This document shows positions 34,138-43,456 of a DNA stretch of 64,000 nt, piece after piece (within the stretch, counting starts at the first letter, position 1; each line of letters begins with the position of its first letter). The notes beneath the pieces were generated by a model. The model was given only the letters and a program-made list of their open reading frames with translations. It was not told the DNA's origin and did no database searches. The stretch comes from Pseudonocardiaceae bacterium YIM PH 21723 (GTDB taxonomy: Bacteria > Actinomycetota > Actinomycetes > Mycobacteriales > Pseudonocardiaceae), in the NCBI GenBank assembly GCA_003600225.1, contig QZFT01000031.1, positions 1-64,000 on the forward strand, written 5' to 3'. A program made the position numbers and the translations under genes.

Positions 34138-35351
34138 TCAGCCAATGAGTACCGGTAGCCGATCCAGCCCGCGCATCACCCGGCTGGGCCGCCACGGCAG
34201 TTCCCGGGCGGGCATGGCCAGCCGGGGGTCACGCAGCCGGTCCAGCAGGATGGAGAACGCGATCGCGCCCTCCATCCTGGCCAGTACCGCGCCGATGCAG
34301 AAGTGCGCTCCCCGGCCGAACGCCAGGTGCTCGTTGGGTGTCCGGCGCAGGTCGAGCCGGTCGGGTTCCGGGAACCGTTCGGCGTCCCGGTTGGCGGATC
34401 CGATCAGCAGGCTGACGATCTGACCGGGACCGATCAACCCGTCGTGCAGCGCGATCGGTTCGGTGGCGACCCGGAAGGTGGCGTCCCGGACCGGTGAGTC
34501 GTACCGCAGCAGTTCCTCCACCGCGGACGGCATCAGCGCCGGATCCGCGCGCAGCGCCGCCGCCTGCTCCGGGTGCGAGAGCAGCGCGACCATGCCGTTG
34601 CCGATCAGGCTGACCGTGGTGTCGTGGCCGACCAGCAACAGCAGGCAGGCGGTGCCGATCAGCTCCGGCTCGGTGAGGCCCTCGCCGTTGTCCCTGGCGT
34701 GGACCAGCGCCGCCAGCAGATCGTGCTCGCCGTGTTCCCGGCCGGTCCTGCGCTTCCGGTCGATCAGCGCCACGAGGTAGTCGTACAGCTCGCGGTCGGT
34801 GCCCGGGGCCGCCCGGTCGGGGCGCACGGTCGCGGCCAGCAGCCGGCGGGTGTGCGGGGTGTTCAGCTCCACCGGCACGCCGAGGATCGTGCAGATCATG
34901 GTGAAGGTGAGCGGGAGGGCGAAGTCCTCGATCAGGTCCACCGTGCCCATGCCGGGCAACGCGTCGGCCGGCCGGGTCGCGGTGTCCCGGATGATCGGCT
35001 CCAGCGCGGCCATCCGCCGGGCGATGAAGGCGTTGCCGACCAGCCCGCGCAACCGGGTGTGCTCCGGTGGGTCGGCGTGCACCAGGTGCTCGTTCAACCC
35101 GGCGGGCCCGGGAATGTAGGTGGGCACCAGCTGCGGGTTCTTGCTCAGCCGGGCGTCGGCCAGCAGCCGGCGGACATCGGCGTACCGGGAGACGTGCCAG
35201 ATGGTCAGGCCGCTGGACTTCCGCTCGGCGAGCAGCGGGGAATGCTCCCGCAACCAGCGGAAATAGAGGGGTAGGGATCCGAGTTGCGCAGTCGAAGCAG
35301 ATCTTCGGGTACTCGTGCGGCGGGTGCGAGCGTGCCGGCGCCGTCTGACAT
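34138..35351 (-). pseudogene. Cytochrome P450, apparent frameshift near codon 27
   Basis: The main frame (34138 to about 35270) contains a full bacterial P450 core: the I-helix VGHDTT, ExxR in EELLR, and the heme-cysteine loop FGRGAHFCIG near the C-terminus. The expected N-terminus (MSDGAGTLAPAARVPEDLL..., from an ATG at 35351 with AGGAAA upstream) lies in another frame. It joins the core at a DPYP-LYFRWLREH boundary. Restoring one C in the four-C run at 35268-35271 (GGGG on the plus strand) recreates one uninterrupted gene of about 404 codons. This is either a real inactivating or phase-variable mutation or a sequencing error in a homopolymer. A shortened protein could begin at the TTG at 35253 but would lack the first helices. 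Confidence 0.85.
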
Positions 35352-35437
35352 GGGATTTCCTGTTCTGCGCGAGGTCAGCGCAGGACAGTTATGTCCCAGG
35401 TTCAACGACTGCCGGACACATCACCCGATAATCGGGG

Positions 35438-36148
35438 TCAACGCACCCAGGCCTCGCGTGTGCCGGACAGCAGCACCCGGCCGTCACTCAGCGTGTGAGC
35501 GGTGGTGAGGGTGTCGGCGCAGCTCAGCCGGGCTGTGCGCCAGCTGCCGGAGTCACCGGTCCACACGTTCGTGCAGCCCGCCGACCGGCCGGCGACGATC
35601 AGCTCCGAGTCGGCGGTCACCGCGGTGATCTCGGCGCTGCCCAGCGGCGAGGTGTCCAGCCGGCGCCACTTCAGGCCGTCGGTGCTCTCCAGCAGCAGCG
35701 GGCTGCCCTGGGCGCTGCCGTAGGCGAGCCAGCGGCGGTCGGTGTGCGTGACCCCGTCGATGCGCACGGCCTTGAGGGTGGCGTCCAGCGTGCCGGGCTC
35801 CCAGTTCGCCCCGGAGTCGCCGGTGTGCCAGGCCTGGAATCCGGTGCCCTGGGCCAGCGCGACGACGAACTGCTTGCCGAAGGCGGCGCGCTCGTTGTCG
35901 GCGGTGCCCACCGCGCGCGGCAGCCGGACGGGCTTCGGCACGGCGGTGGCCTGCGGGCCGGGGGCGCCGAGGCCGGTGGACCGGCGGACGAAGCCCAGAT
36001 GCTCGGGCGGCTTCGGGGTCGTCGCGGGTGCGGCGGCGGTGGAGGTGGGGGTCGGCTCGTCGAGTGCCGAGGAGTGCAGGGAGGAACGTCCGCAACCGGA
36101 CAGGACCATGACGGACAACAGGACTAAGAGGGTGGAGCGTTTGACCAC
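35438..36148 (-). CDS. Secreted lipoprotein with beta-propeller-like repeats
   Basis: The 236-residue protein has a lipobox (MVLSGCGRSS), a Pro/Thr-rich linker and a mature domain containing repeats of the type AWHTGDSGANWEPG, STDGLKWRRL and VWTGDSGSWRTA. These resemble the Asp-box/BNR repeats of sialidase-like beta-propellers (SxDxGxxW). Only about four repeats fit, fewer than a full propeller. The start is a GTG. Function unknown; extracytoplasmic location is well supported. Confidence 0.75.
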   Translation of the reverse strand: MVKRSTLLVLLSVMVLSGCGRSSLHSSALDEPTPTSTAAAPATTPKPPEHLGFVRRSTGLGAPGPQATAVPKPVRLPRAVGTADNERAAFGKQFVVALAQGTGFQAWHTGDSGANWEPGTLDATLKAVRIDGVTHTDRRWLAYGSAQGSPLLLESTDGLKWRRLDTSPLGSAEITAVTADSELIVAGRSAGCTNVWTGDSGSWRTARLSCADTLTTAHTLSDGRVLLSGTREAWVR

Positions 36149-36198
36149 CCCTTGACCCTAAGTCGTGTCCACCGTCCGGGCGAACCGGGGGCCGGTCG

Positions 36199-36391
36199 CC
36201 CGGAGTTGACGAAGCCCGGAGCCGCCCCACGAACTTGGCAATGTTCGCGGAACCAGGTGCCCGAAGTTGACGAGGTTCGGCCCCTTCCTCAGGTTCCACC
36301 GTCTTCAAGACGGATAAACCCGGGGTCCAACGGTCTTGAAGACGGTGGAACCTCCCCGGCTGCCCACCTCCGGAGTTGACGAGGTTCGGGG
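36199..36391. repeat. Three single copies of the CCGAA/TTCGG hairpin repeat in the clpC 3-prime intergenic region
   Basis: Copies at about 36199-36219, 36261-36280 and 36370-36391 share the GTTGACGA loop; the first has a diverged right arm. They lie between the lipoprotein start and the clpC stop, a 301-bp gap that otherwise contains a long inverted repeat (36291-36353) and the clpC terminator (36403-36436). No gene is seen in this gap. Confidence 0.75.
36291..36353. terminator. 21-bp perfect inverted repeat (TCTTCAAGA type)
   Basis: Arm 36291-36311 begins AGGTTCCACCGTCTTCAAGA and is exactly complementary to 36333-36353, with a 21-nt loop. The TCTTCAAGA core is shared with the inverted repeats at 40499-40557 and 45092-45143. 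Located about 100 bp beyond the clpC stop, after its strong terminator. Confidence 0.65.
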
Positions 36392-36402
36392 CGGACATGC
36401 GG

Positions 36403-36436
36403 CAGGGCCCCGCACCCTGGTGGATGCGGGGCCCTG
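36403..36436 (-). terminator. clpC terminator
   Basis: CAGGGCCCCGCA (36403-36414) pairs perfectly with 36425-36436 over a 10-nt loop, beginning 13 bp after the clpC stop codon. Confidence 0.85.
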
Positions 36437-36449
36437 TCGGGTCTACTGC

Positions 36450-39002
36450 CTACTCGCCGTTCGACTCGGCGGCGCCGGCGTCGGCGCCCTTCGAGCCGGC
36501 CAGCTCTGCGGGCGGGGTGTCAGGCACCTTCGGCGCCTTGGTCTCGCCGCGGAAGACGAAGTGCGCCTTGTCGTCCGGGCCCTCGCCGTCCCAGCCTTCG
36601 ACGTCGCCGAGGACGATCTGGCCCGGCTGCAGTTCGCCGAACAGGATCTTCTCCGACAGCTGGTCCTCGATCTCGCGCTGGATGGTGCGTCGCAGCGGAC
36701 GCGCACCCAGCACCGGGTCGAAGCCGCGCTTGGCCAGCAACTGCTTGGCCCGCTCGGTCAGCTCCAGGGACATGTCCTTGTTCCGCAGCTGGGTCTCGAC
36801 CCGCTTGATCATCAGGTCGACCATCTGGATGATCTCCTGCTGGGTCAGCTGGTGGAACACGATGATGTCGTCGATACGGTTGAGGAACTCGGGCCGGAAG
36901 TGCTTCTTCAGCTCATCGTGGACCTTGTTCTTCATCCGCTCGTAGTTCGTCGCGGAGTCGTTGCCGGAGCTGAAGCCCAGGCCGACGGCCTTGGAGATGT
37001 CCGACGTGCCCAGGTTCGAGGTGAAGATGATCACGGTGTTCTTGAAGTCCACCGTGCGGCCCTGACCATCGGTCAGGCGGCCGTCCTCGAGCACCTGGAG
37101 CAGCGTGTTGTACACCTCCGTGTGCGCCTTCTCGATCTCGTCGAACAGCACGACGGAGAACGGCTTGCGGCGCACCTTCTCGGTGAGCTGGCCGCCCTCT
37201 TCGTAGCCGACGTAACCGGGAGGGGCACCGAACAGCCGCGACGCGGTGTAGCGGTCGTGGAACTCACCCATGTCGATCTGGATGAGCGCGTCGTCCTCGC
37301 CGAACAGGAAGTTCGCCAGGGCCTTGGACAGCTCGGTCTTACCGACACCGGACGGGCCGGCGAAGATGAACGAGCCGCTGGGGCGCTTGGGGTCCTTCAG
37401 GCCGGCGCGGGTACGCCGGATCGCCTTGGAGACCGCCTGCACGGCGTCGACCTGACCGATGATGCGCTTGTGGAGTTCGTCCTCCATGCGCAGCAGCCGG
37501 CTGGTCTCCTCCTCGGTCAGCTTGAAGACCGGGATGCCGGTCCAGTTCGCCAGAACCTCGGCGATCTGCTCGTCATCCACCTCGGCGACGACGTCCAGGT
37601 CGCCCGCCTTCCACTGCTTCTCCCGCTCGTTCTTCTGCGAGATCAGCTGCTTCTCGGAGTCCCGCAGCTTCGCGGCGCGCTCGAAGTCCTGCGCGTCGAT
37701 CGCGGACTCCTTGTCCCGGCGCACGTCGGCGATCTTCTCGTCGAACTCGCGCAGGTCCGGCGGAGCGGTCATCCGCTTGATCCGCATCCGGGCACCGGCC
37801 TCGTCGATCAGGTCGATCGCCTTGTCCGGCAGGAAGCGGTCGTTGATGTAGCGGTCCGCCAGGGTGGCGGCGGCGACCAGCGCGGCGTCGGTGATCGAGA
37901 CGCGGTGGTGCGCCTCGTACCGGTCGCGCAGGCCCTTGAGGATCTCGATGGTGTGCTCCAGCGACGGCTCGCCCACCTGGATCGGCTGGAAACGACGCTC
38001 CAGCGCGGGGTCCTTCTCGACGTACTTGCGGTACTCGTCGAGGGTGGTGGCACCGATCGTCTGCAGCTCACCCCGGGCCAGCATCGGCTTCAGGATCGAG
38101 GCCGCGTCGATGGCGCCCTCGGCCGCACCCGCACCGACGAGGGTGTGGATCTCGTCGATGAACAGGATGATGTCGCCGCGGGTCTTGATCTCCTTGAGCA
38201 CCTTCTTCAGGCGCTCTTCGAAGTCACCGCGGTAGCGAGAGCCGGCCACCAGGGAACCCAGGTCAAGCGTGTACAGCTGCTTGTCCTTCAGGGTCTCCGG
38301 GACCTCACCCTTGACCACCATCTGGGCCAGGCCCTCGACGACGGCGGTCTTACCGACACCGGGCTCACCGATGAGCACCGGGTTGTTCTTCGTACGCCGG
38401 GACAGCACCTGCATGACCCGCTCGATCTCCTTGGCCCGCCCGATGACCGGGTCGAGCTTGCCCTCGCGGGCGGAGGCGGTGAGGTTGCGCCCGAACTGGT
38501 CGAGCACCAGCGAGGAGGACGGCGTGCCCTCGCCCCGCGCGCCCGACTCCGCGGGCTCTTTGCCCTGGTAGCCGGACAGCAGCTGGAGCACCTGCTGGCG
38601 AACACGGTTGAGGTCGGCACCCAGCTTCACCAGGACCTGGGCGGCGACGCCCTCACCCTCGCGAATCAAGCCGAGCAGGATGTGCTCGGTGCCGATGTAG
38701 TTGTGGCCGAGCTGCAGCGCTTCCCGCAGGCTGAGCTCCAGCACCTTCTTGGCCCGCGGCGTGAACGGGATGTGCCCGCTCGGTGCCTGCTGGCCCTGAC
38801 CAATGATCTCTTCGACCTGCTGGCGCACGCCTTCCAGGGCGATGCCCAGCGATTCGAGCGCCTTGGCGGCGACACCCTCACCCTCGTGGATCAGACCCAG
38901 AAGGATGTGTTCGGTGCCGATGTAGTTGTGGTTGAGCATCCTGGCCTCTTCTTGAGCCAGAACAACCACCCGCCTCGCGCGGTCGGTGAACCTTTCGAAC
39001 AT
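36450..39002 (-). CDS. clpC: ATP-dependent Clp protease ATPase subunit ClpC
   Basis: The 850-residue class 1 Hsp100 unfoldase feeds substrates to ClpP1P2. It has two N-terminal Clp repeats (residues about 1-140, each with [13 protein letters not shown]), a first AAA+ domain with Walker A GEPGVGKT at 212-219, a UVR-type middle segment ([13 protein letters not shown]) and a second AAA+ domain with GPSGVGKT. The start at 39002 has GGGAG upstream. A ClgR-like operator lies about 250 bp upstream (39254-39272). It is monocistronic, ended by a strong stem-loop. Confidence 0.97.
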   Translation of the reverse strand: MFERFTDRARRVVVLAQEEARMLNHNYIGTEHILLGLIHEGEGVAAKALESLGIALEGVRQQVEEIIGQGQQAPSGHIPFTPRAKKVLELSLREALQLGHNYIGTEHILLGLIREGEGVAAQVLVKLGADLNRVRQQVLQLLSGYQGKEPAESGARGEGTPSSSLVLDQFGRNLTASAREGKLDPVIGRAKEIERVMQVLSRRTKNNPVLIGEPGVGKTAVVEGLAQMVVKGEVPETLKDKQLYTLDLGSLVAGSRYRGDFEERLKKVLKEIKTRGDIILFIDEIHTLVGAGAAEGAIDAASILKPMLARGELQTIGATTLDEYRKYVEKDPALERRFQPIQVGEPSLEHTIEILKGLRDRYEAHHRVSITDAALVAAATLADRYINDRFLPDKAIDLIDEAGARMRIKRMTAPPDLREFDEKIADVRRDKESAIDAQDFERAAKLRDSEKQLISQKNEREKQWKAGDLDVVAEVDDEQIAEVLANWTGIPVFKLTEEETSRLLRMEDELHKRIIGQVDAVQAVSKAIRRTRAGLKDPKRPSGSFIFAGPSGVGKTELSKALANFLFGEDDALIQIDMGEFHDRYTASRLFGAPPGYVGYEEGGQLTEKVRRKPFSVVLFDEIEKAHTEVYNTLLQVLEDGRLTDGQGRTVDFKNTVIIFTSNLGTSDISKAVGLGFSSGNDSATNYERMKNKVHDELKKHFRPEFLNRIDDIIVFHQLTQQEIIQMVDLMIKRVETQLRNKDMSLELTERAKQLLAKRGFDPVLGARPLRRTIQREIEDQLSEKILFGELQPGQIVLGDVEGWDGEGPDDKAHFVFRGETKAPKVPDTPPAELAGSKGADAGAAESNGE

Positions 39003-39253
39003 GTGCACTCCCTGACAGCTGCGCCGGCGGTCCTCGCCCCGTCCATGATCACTACGCACATCATCGCAGTGATCCGTTCAAGGACCCACAAGCTATATCC
39101 CATCGGACGGGCGCGGCACCGTATGACCACTGTAGTCGGCGAGTGTGTCTCACTCGGTTCATCCTCGCCGTGGTTCGCCCTAGGGATGTAGCCGTGTCTC
39201 GTTAACTAACACCGCACCCACATGATTCCCAGCTCACGCCCTTATTGGCACGT

Positions 39254-39272
39254 TGTCCGCTTAACGCGAACA
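39254..39272. promoter_or_regulatory. ClgR-like operator upstream of clpC
   Basis: TGTCCGC-TTAAC-GCGAACA is a near-perfect palindrome of the form GTTCGC-N5-GCG(A/G)AC. This is the pattern I recall for ClgR, the activator of clp genes in Streptomyces and Corynebacterium. It lies in the 350-bp divergent gap between clpC and the FhuF-type gene; the remainder of the gap shows no other clear signal apart from the iron box. Confidence 0.5.
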
Positions 39273-39341
39273 CAAGTCAGTCGATCATGTGATCTGCGGC
39301 CCTTCATACACCCGGTTGGCTCAATCCATACCCACTCTAGG

Positions 39342-39365
39342 TAAAGTTAGGCATGCCTTGCCTAA
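39342..39365 (+). promoter_or_regulatory. IdeR/DmdR-type iron box and -10 element of the FhuF-like gene
   Basis: TTAGGCATGCCTTGCCTAA (39347-39365) matches 13 of 19 positions of the iron-box consensus I recall (TTAGGTTAGGCTAACCTAA), with both outer half sites intact. TAAAGT at 39342-39347 could be the -10 element. The candidate start codon (39353) is inside the box, so the mRNA may be leaderless and directly repressed by iron-bound regulator. Confidence 0.65.
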
Positions 39366-40207
39366 GTAAGGATAGCTCTCTCGGCGACCGTTCGGTGTTC
39401 GCGCTCAGCGAATCGATCGAGCGGATCAACGCCAGCGAAGCGGCCACCCAGGTCGTCCTCGGTCTCCCCTCGGACGGCGACTGGCTGCACTGCGCGGAGC
39501 TGATCGCCGAGCCACACCGGTTCACCGCCTGGCGGGAAACACTGTCCGGCTGGCTGGCCGCGAACCACCAGGGCCGCGCGCCGGAACGCACCGCGAACGG
39601 CTACCTGCTGGGCTGGTACCTGCACGTTCCCGCGATGCTCGGCTCGATGCTGTTCCGGCTGGCCCGGCGGGTACCCAGCCTGCGGCCCGCCGACCTGGCG
39701 TTCGAGCTCGACAAGGACTGCCCCTATCCGGTGCGGATCGCGCTGCTCACCGGTGAATACGCGTGTCTGCCCACCGATTCATCCGCCGGACTGCCCGGAA
39801 CCACCGTGCTGGGTGACGAGCAGGCCCTCGCCGCTCTGCTGCGCACCAGGTACATCGGCCACGCGGCGCAGTTCGTGCGCGCCTACGGCCAGACGACCAG
39901 GATCGGCCGGCGGCAGTTGTGGGGCGCGGCGACCGACGCACTGGACGGCGGCGCCTGGTACGCGGGCCGGTACACCGGCGACGAGGAGCAGGGCGTGCTG
40001 GACGCGGCACTGCTGCTGCCCGATCGGGAGGCTCCGCTGACCTCGGGGACCAAGGTGTACTCCGTCTGTGGGCCGGATGGTTCGCGGGTGTGGACGCGGC
40101 GGCGGGAGTCGTGCTGCTTCTACTTCGCGGTGGCGGGGGCGGAGTCGGCGTGCGTGACCTGTCCGCGGGTGTCGGATGTGGATCGGGCGCGGCGGGTTTT
40201 GGGGTAG
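39353..40207 (+). CDS. FhuF-like siderophore-iron reductase
   Basis: The 284-residue protein ends in the FhuF-type [2Fe-2S] motif CC-x10-C-x2-C (SCCFYFAVAGAESACVTC). FhuF proteins reduce ferric siderophores in the cytoplasm to release iron. Start choice is uncertain: the ATG at 39353 would be leaderless within the iron box, while a GTG at 39395 lacks a clear ribosome site. The gene is divergent from clpC, has no siderophore genes nearby and is followed directly by repeat element copy 3. Confidence 0.82.
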   Translation: MPCLSKDSSLGDRSVFALSESIERINASEAATQVVLGLPSDGDWLHCAELIAEPHRFTAWRETLSGWLAANHQGRAPERTANGYLLGWYLHVPAMLGSMLFRLARRVPSLRPADLAFELDKDCPYPVRIALLTGEYACLPTDSSAGLPGTTVLGDEQALAALLRTRYIGHAAQFVRAYGQTTRIGRRQLWGAATDALDGGAWYAGRYTGDEEQGVLDAALLLPDREAPLTSGTKVYSVCGPDGSRVWTRRRESCCFYFAVAGAESACVTCPRVSDVDRARRVLG

Positions 40208-40216
40208 CCGGGGTTG

Positions 40217-40672
40217 GGTCTGGCCTTTTGTCGAAGGCGGCTTTGGAGGGGGAGACGGGCTGGGGGCTGCGTCTTTCCTGCCGGCGTGTTGGGTGGGGGC
40301 ACGCCTTTCTGGTGGGGACGGGCCGCTTCCGCGGGGGACCTGAAGGACGCCATCGTTTACTTGAGCGCACTGAAGGCGTCCTTTGTTTACCTGAAGTAAA
40401 TGAAGGCGTCCTTCAGGTAATCACCGTCCACAGTGGACGTCCAGACTGTGGGAGACCACGGCGTGTCGCGCCGTTTCCGCACCGTGTCGCCCGGATTCTT
40501 CAAGATCATGGGCGGATCTGTCGCATCTAACGCACCTAATCCGCCCATGATCTTGAAAAGCCCCGCGCGGCGGCCCGTCCCCACCAGACAGGCGTGCCCC
40601 CACCCAACAGCCAGGCAGGAAAGACCCACGCCCCGAGCCCGTCTCCCCCTCCAAAGCCGCCTTCGACAACCA
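40217..40672. repeat. Interspersed long-inverted-repeat element, copy 3 (complete)
   Basis: The arms are 40217-40327 and about 40569-40672. The inverted pairing includes GGTCTGGCC and GGCTTTGGAGGGGGAGACGG at the outer end and GGCGTGTTGGGTGGGGGCAC further in. The core carries a CTGAAGGACGCC/GGCGTCCTTCAGG module (40339-40418), GTCCA-CAG-TGGAC (40426-40438), two GTGTCGC repeats and a 19-bp perfect inverted repeat (TTCAAGATCATGGGCGGAT at 40499-40517 with 40539-40557). Copy 2 has a different hairpin at that last position. No gene is seen between 40208 and 40789. Confidence 0.82.
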
Positions 40673-40789
40673 CCCAGAAGCAACCCAAAAAAAAGTTTCG
40701 CCACCCACGTCGAGAACGGCGAAGCGGCTCCGACTCCTTGATGAATGCGGCCACAATGGCCCGCACATCACTCGAGGAGAAACGTCATC

Positions 40790-41206
40790 ATGGCCAAGTA
40801 CCTGATGCTGAAGCACTACCGCGGCGCTCCCGACGCGGTGAACAACGTGCCAATGGACCAGTGGACGCCGGAGGAGATCACGGCGCACGTGAAGTACATG
40901 CAGGACTTCGCGGACCGGTTGCGGGAGAGCGGTGAGTACGTCGACGGCCTGGCGCTGGCTCCCGAGGGCATGTGGGTCCAGTTCGGTGGCGAGGGACGGC
41001 CCGCGGTCACCGACGGCCCGTTCGCCGAGACCAAGGACCTCATCGCCGGCTGGATGATCATCGATGTGGACAGCCAGGAGCGGGCCGTCGAACTGGCCGG
41101 TGAGCTGTCCGCGGCCCCCGGCAAGAACGGCGAGCCGATCCACGAGTGGCTGGAGCTGCGCCCGTTCCTGACCCCGCCGCCGAACATCACCGACTGCGTG
41201 CACTGA
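40790..41206 (+). CDS. YciI/DGPF-domain protein, partner of the ECF42-type sigma factor
   Basis: The 138-residue protein carries the DGPFAETKD motif that names the DGPF family, a YciI-like dimeric alpha/beta-barrel. GAGGAGA precedes the ATG at 40790. Its stop overlaps the start of the sigma factor gene (TGATG). In the ECF42 group such proteins are encoded next to the sigma factor in place of an anti-sigma factor; their role is unsettled. Confidence 0.9.
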   Translation: MAKYLMLKHYRGAPDAVNNVPMDQWTPEEITAHVKYMQDFADRLRESGEYVDGLALAPEGMWVQFGGEGRPAVTDGPFAETKDLIAGWMIIDVDSQERAVELAGELSAAPGKNGEPIHEWLELRPFLTPPPNITDCVH

Positions 41207-42363
41207 TGGACGAGGTACTGCTGCGCAGCCTCACCCCCAGTGTGCTCGGAATCCTCGTCCGCCGCGGAGCTGACTTCGCGGCGGCCGAGGACGCCGTGCA
41301 GGACGCACTGCTGGAGGCGGTCCGGGTCTGGCCCGCGGACCAGCCCCGGGACCCGAAGGGCTGGCTGGTCACCGCGGCCTGGCGCCGGTTCCTGGACGCG
41401 ACCAGGGCCGACGCCGCCCGGCGCAGGCGGGAGGACCTGGTCGACGAGGAGCCGGCCCCCGGGCCGGCCTCGGCGGTGGACGACACGCTGCGGCTGTACT
41501 TCCTATGCGCGCACCCGTCGCTGACGCCGTCCGCCGCGGTGGCGCTCACGCTGCGGGCCGTCGGCGGGCTGACCACCCGGCAGATCGCCCAGGCTTACCT
41601 GGTGCCGGAGGCGACCATGGCGCAGCGGATCAGCCGGGCCAAGCGCACCGTGTCCGAGGTGCGCTTCGACCGGCCCGGGGACGTGGGCACCGTGTTGCGG
41701 GTGCTCTACCTGGTCTTCAACGAGGGCTACTCCGGCGACCTCGACCTGGCCGCCGAGGCCATCCGGCTCACCCGGCAGCTGGCGGCCGCGATCGACCACC
41801 CCGAGGTGTCCGGGCTGCTGGCGCTGATGCTGCTCCACCACGCCCGGCGCGCGGGCCGGACCGCCCCGGACGGCAGCCTGGTGCCGCTCGCCCGGCAGGA
41901 CCGTGGCCGCTGGGACACCACGCTGATCGCCGAGGGGGTGCGGATCCTGCAGGCCGCGCTGGCCCGCGATCGGCTGGGCGAGTTCCAGGCCCAGGCGGCG
42001 ATCGCCGCGCTGCACGCCGACGCGCCCGCCGCCGAGGAGACGGACTGGGTGCAGATAGTCGAGTGGTACGACGAGCTGATCGCTATCACCGGCAACCCGA
42101 TCGCCCGGTTGAATCGCGCCGTGGCCGTCGGTGAGGCCGACGGGCCACGCGCCGGGCTGAAGGCGCTCGCGGAACTGGACGATTCCCTGCCCAGGCACAC
42201 CGCGGCCGCGGCATATCTCCATGAACGGGACGGCGATCTGCGAACGGCGGCGAAGTTGTACGCCGAGGCGGCACACAAGGCCACCAATCACGCGGAGCTG
42301 GATTACCTGACTCGTCAGGCGGCCAGGCTCAACAGCGGCGGGTCCGTACCAACAGACCAATAA
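41206..42363 (+). CDS. ECF42-type RNA polymerase sigma factor with C-terminal extension
   Basis: The 385-residue protein has ECF regions 2 (FAAAEDAVQDALLEAV) and 4 (LTTRQIAQAYLVPEATMAQRI) followed by about 200 residues of helical, TPR-like extension (LYLVFNEGYSG, ARDRLGEFQAQAAIAALHA, NPIARLNRAVAVGEADGP). This size and the adjacent DGPF gene identify the ECF42 group, in which the extension is thought to control activity. There is no separate anti-sigma gene. It may autoregulate; no promoter motif is claimed. Confidence 0.92.
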   Translation: MDEVLLRSLTPSVLGILVRRGADFAAAEDAVQDALLEAVRVWPADQPRDPKGWLVTAAWRRFLDATRADAARRRREDLVDEEPAPGPASAVDDTLRLYFLCAHPSLTPSAAVALTLRAVGGLTTRQIAQAYLVPEATMAQRISRAKRTVSEVRFDRPGDVGTVLRVLYLVFNEGYSGDLDLAAEAIRLTRQLAAAIDHPEVSGLLALMLLHHARRAGRTAPDGSLVPLARQDRGRWDTTLIAEGVRILQAALARDRLGEFQAQAAIAALHADAPAAEETDWVQIVEWYDELIAITGNPIARLNRAVAVGEADGPRAGLKALAELDDSLPRHTAAAAYLHERDGDLRTAAKLYAEAAHKATNHAELDYLTRQAARLNSGGSVPTDQ

Positions 42364-42851
42364 CTCATCAAATTCAGATGAATCAGCGGTCCTGTCCCAT
42401 GTGATGGGTAGTACAGAAATCCGTAAAGCACTACAACGGGTGGCGGAGCCTACCGGCTGTTACCTGGGCCCAGCGTCCGACTTTGGAAGTTCAGGTTGTT
42501 GGTTTCGCCACAAAGGCTCGCGATGCACTGTTGTATGACAGGTTCGGCCACGCTCCGTCCGACTAAGCGGCTGAGAACCCAATGCGCAGCGAAACGCCCG
42601 CCGAGTGGAAAGCTCACCCGAACCCAACAGGGAACCCCCGGCTGAATGTGGGCTTCTTTCGGCGGCGGGCGGTGAATGTGGCCCCCGGACGAACTAAAGC
42701 CATAATCGGCAAGATCAGCCGTGCCGACACGCCGCGTTGTGCCTACGACATGCCGTAATCCGGCGAGATGGGCGGGCACGGTGGCCGGCAGTCGGGTCAC
42801 ACCGGCGACAAAGCACCGTTCAATCGGTGATGGCCGGCCCGCTTATGGATA

Positions 42852-42905
42852 CACGTAAGGCGCCCTTCTCACAGGACGGCATCTGTGGGAAGGGCGCCTT
42901 ACGTG
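42852..42905. terminator. Long stem-loop upstream of lsr2 stop (AAGGCGCC type)
   Basis: CACGTAAGGCGCCCTTC (42852-42868) pairs perfectly with 42889-42905, and CACAG/CTGTG extends the stem after one mismatch. It lies 31 bp beyond the lsr2 stop codon and probably terminates lsr2 and the convergent sigma-factor transcript. The rest of the 572-bp gap (42364-42935) is less GC-rich. I see only a doubtful minus-strand frame (42450-42800, 116 codons) without a family match. Confidence 0.75.
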
Positions 42906-42935
42906 CGATTTGTCCGCGTTGTGCGCGGGCCACGC

Positions 42936-43292
42936 TCAGTTCTCGGTGTGGTAGGCCTCAAGGACCTCGGCCGGGATACGGCCACGGTCGGAGACCTTCA
43001 TGCCGCGCTTGCGGGCCCAGTCACGAATGGCCTGGTTCTGCTCCCGGTCAGCGGTGGCCGGACGGGCGGCGCGACCAGCGGCGCCACCACGAACGGCACC
43101 ACCGGAACGACGACGGCCGCCGGTACGGCGAGCGTGGGCCACGTAAGAAGCGAGGGTGTCACGCAGCTTGCCGGCATTCGAATCGGAAAGGTCGATTTCG
43201 TACGAGATACCGTCGATGCCAAACTCGACGGTTTCAACGGCCTCAGACCCGTCCAGGTCGTCAACCAGGGTGCGGATGACCTTCTCGGCCAT
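42936..43292 (-). CDS. lsr2: Lsr2 nucleoid-associated DNA-bridging protein
   Basis: The 118-residue protein has the oligomerising N-terminal domain ([21 protein letters not shown], quoted by its ends KVIRT and VETVEF) and a C-terminal DNA-binding domain. The latter ends with [19 protein letters not shown], including the RGR AT-hook-like minor-groove motif. Lsr2 silences AT-rich, often horizontally acquired DNA. An AGGAGGGA site sets the ATG at 43292. It lies between clpC and lysS as in mycobacteria, with the ECF42 pair and repeat copy 3 inserted. Confidence 0.96.
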   Translation of the reverse strand: MAEKVIRTLVDDLDGSEAVETVEFGIDGISYEIDLSDSNAGKLRDTLASYVAHARRTGGRRRSGGAVRGGAAGRAARPATADREQNQAIRDWARKRGMKVSDRGRIPAEVLEAYHTEN

Positions 43293-43399
43293 ATGCGTAG
43301 TCCCTCCTGTGAATCCCAAATCTGCCCGGCAGTTCAGTGCGGCCCATCGACTTGGCGTCAGGACCGTCACCGGCTCGAGCATGAAGTCTCTGTGTCGAA

Positions 43400-43440
43400 C
43401 ATTAGCGCATATGCGACGGATTTAGCATATCTCTAGATCT
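43400..43440 (-). promoter_or_regulatory. AT-rich putative lsr2 promoter region
   Basis: The segment upstream of lsr2 is unusually AT-rich for this window and contains a perfect palindrome, CGCATATGCG (43406-43415). It could be the promoter or an autoregulatory Lsr2 site. This is inferred from position and composition only. Confidence 0.35.
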
Positions 43441-43456
43441 CGTCGTGTCCAATCCG

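Noticed and set aside
36336-39191. Long plus-strand frame opposite clpC (951 codons)
   Set aside because: It is the antisense shadow of clpC, whose family assignment is certain; the translation shows no domain.
42450-42800. Possible minus-strand gene of 116 codons in the gap before lsr2
   Set aside because: The composition is mixed, no family is recognised and no clear ribosome site precedes it. I mention it only as doubtful.
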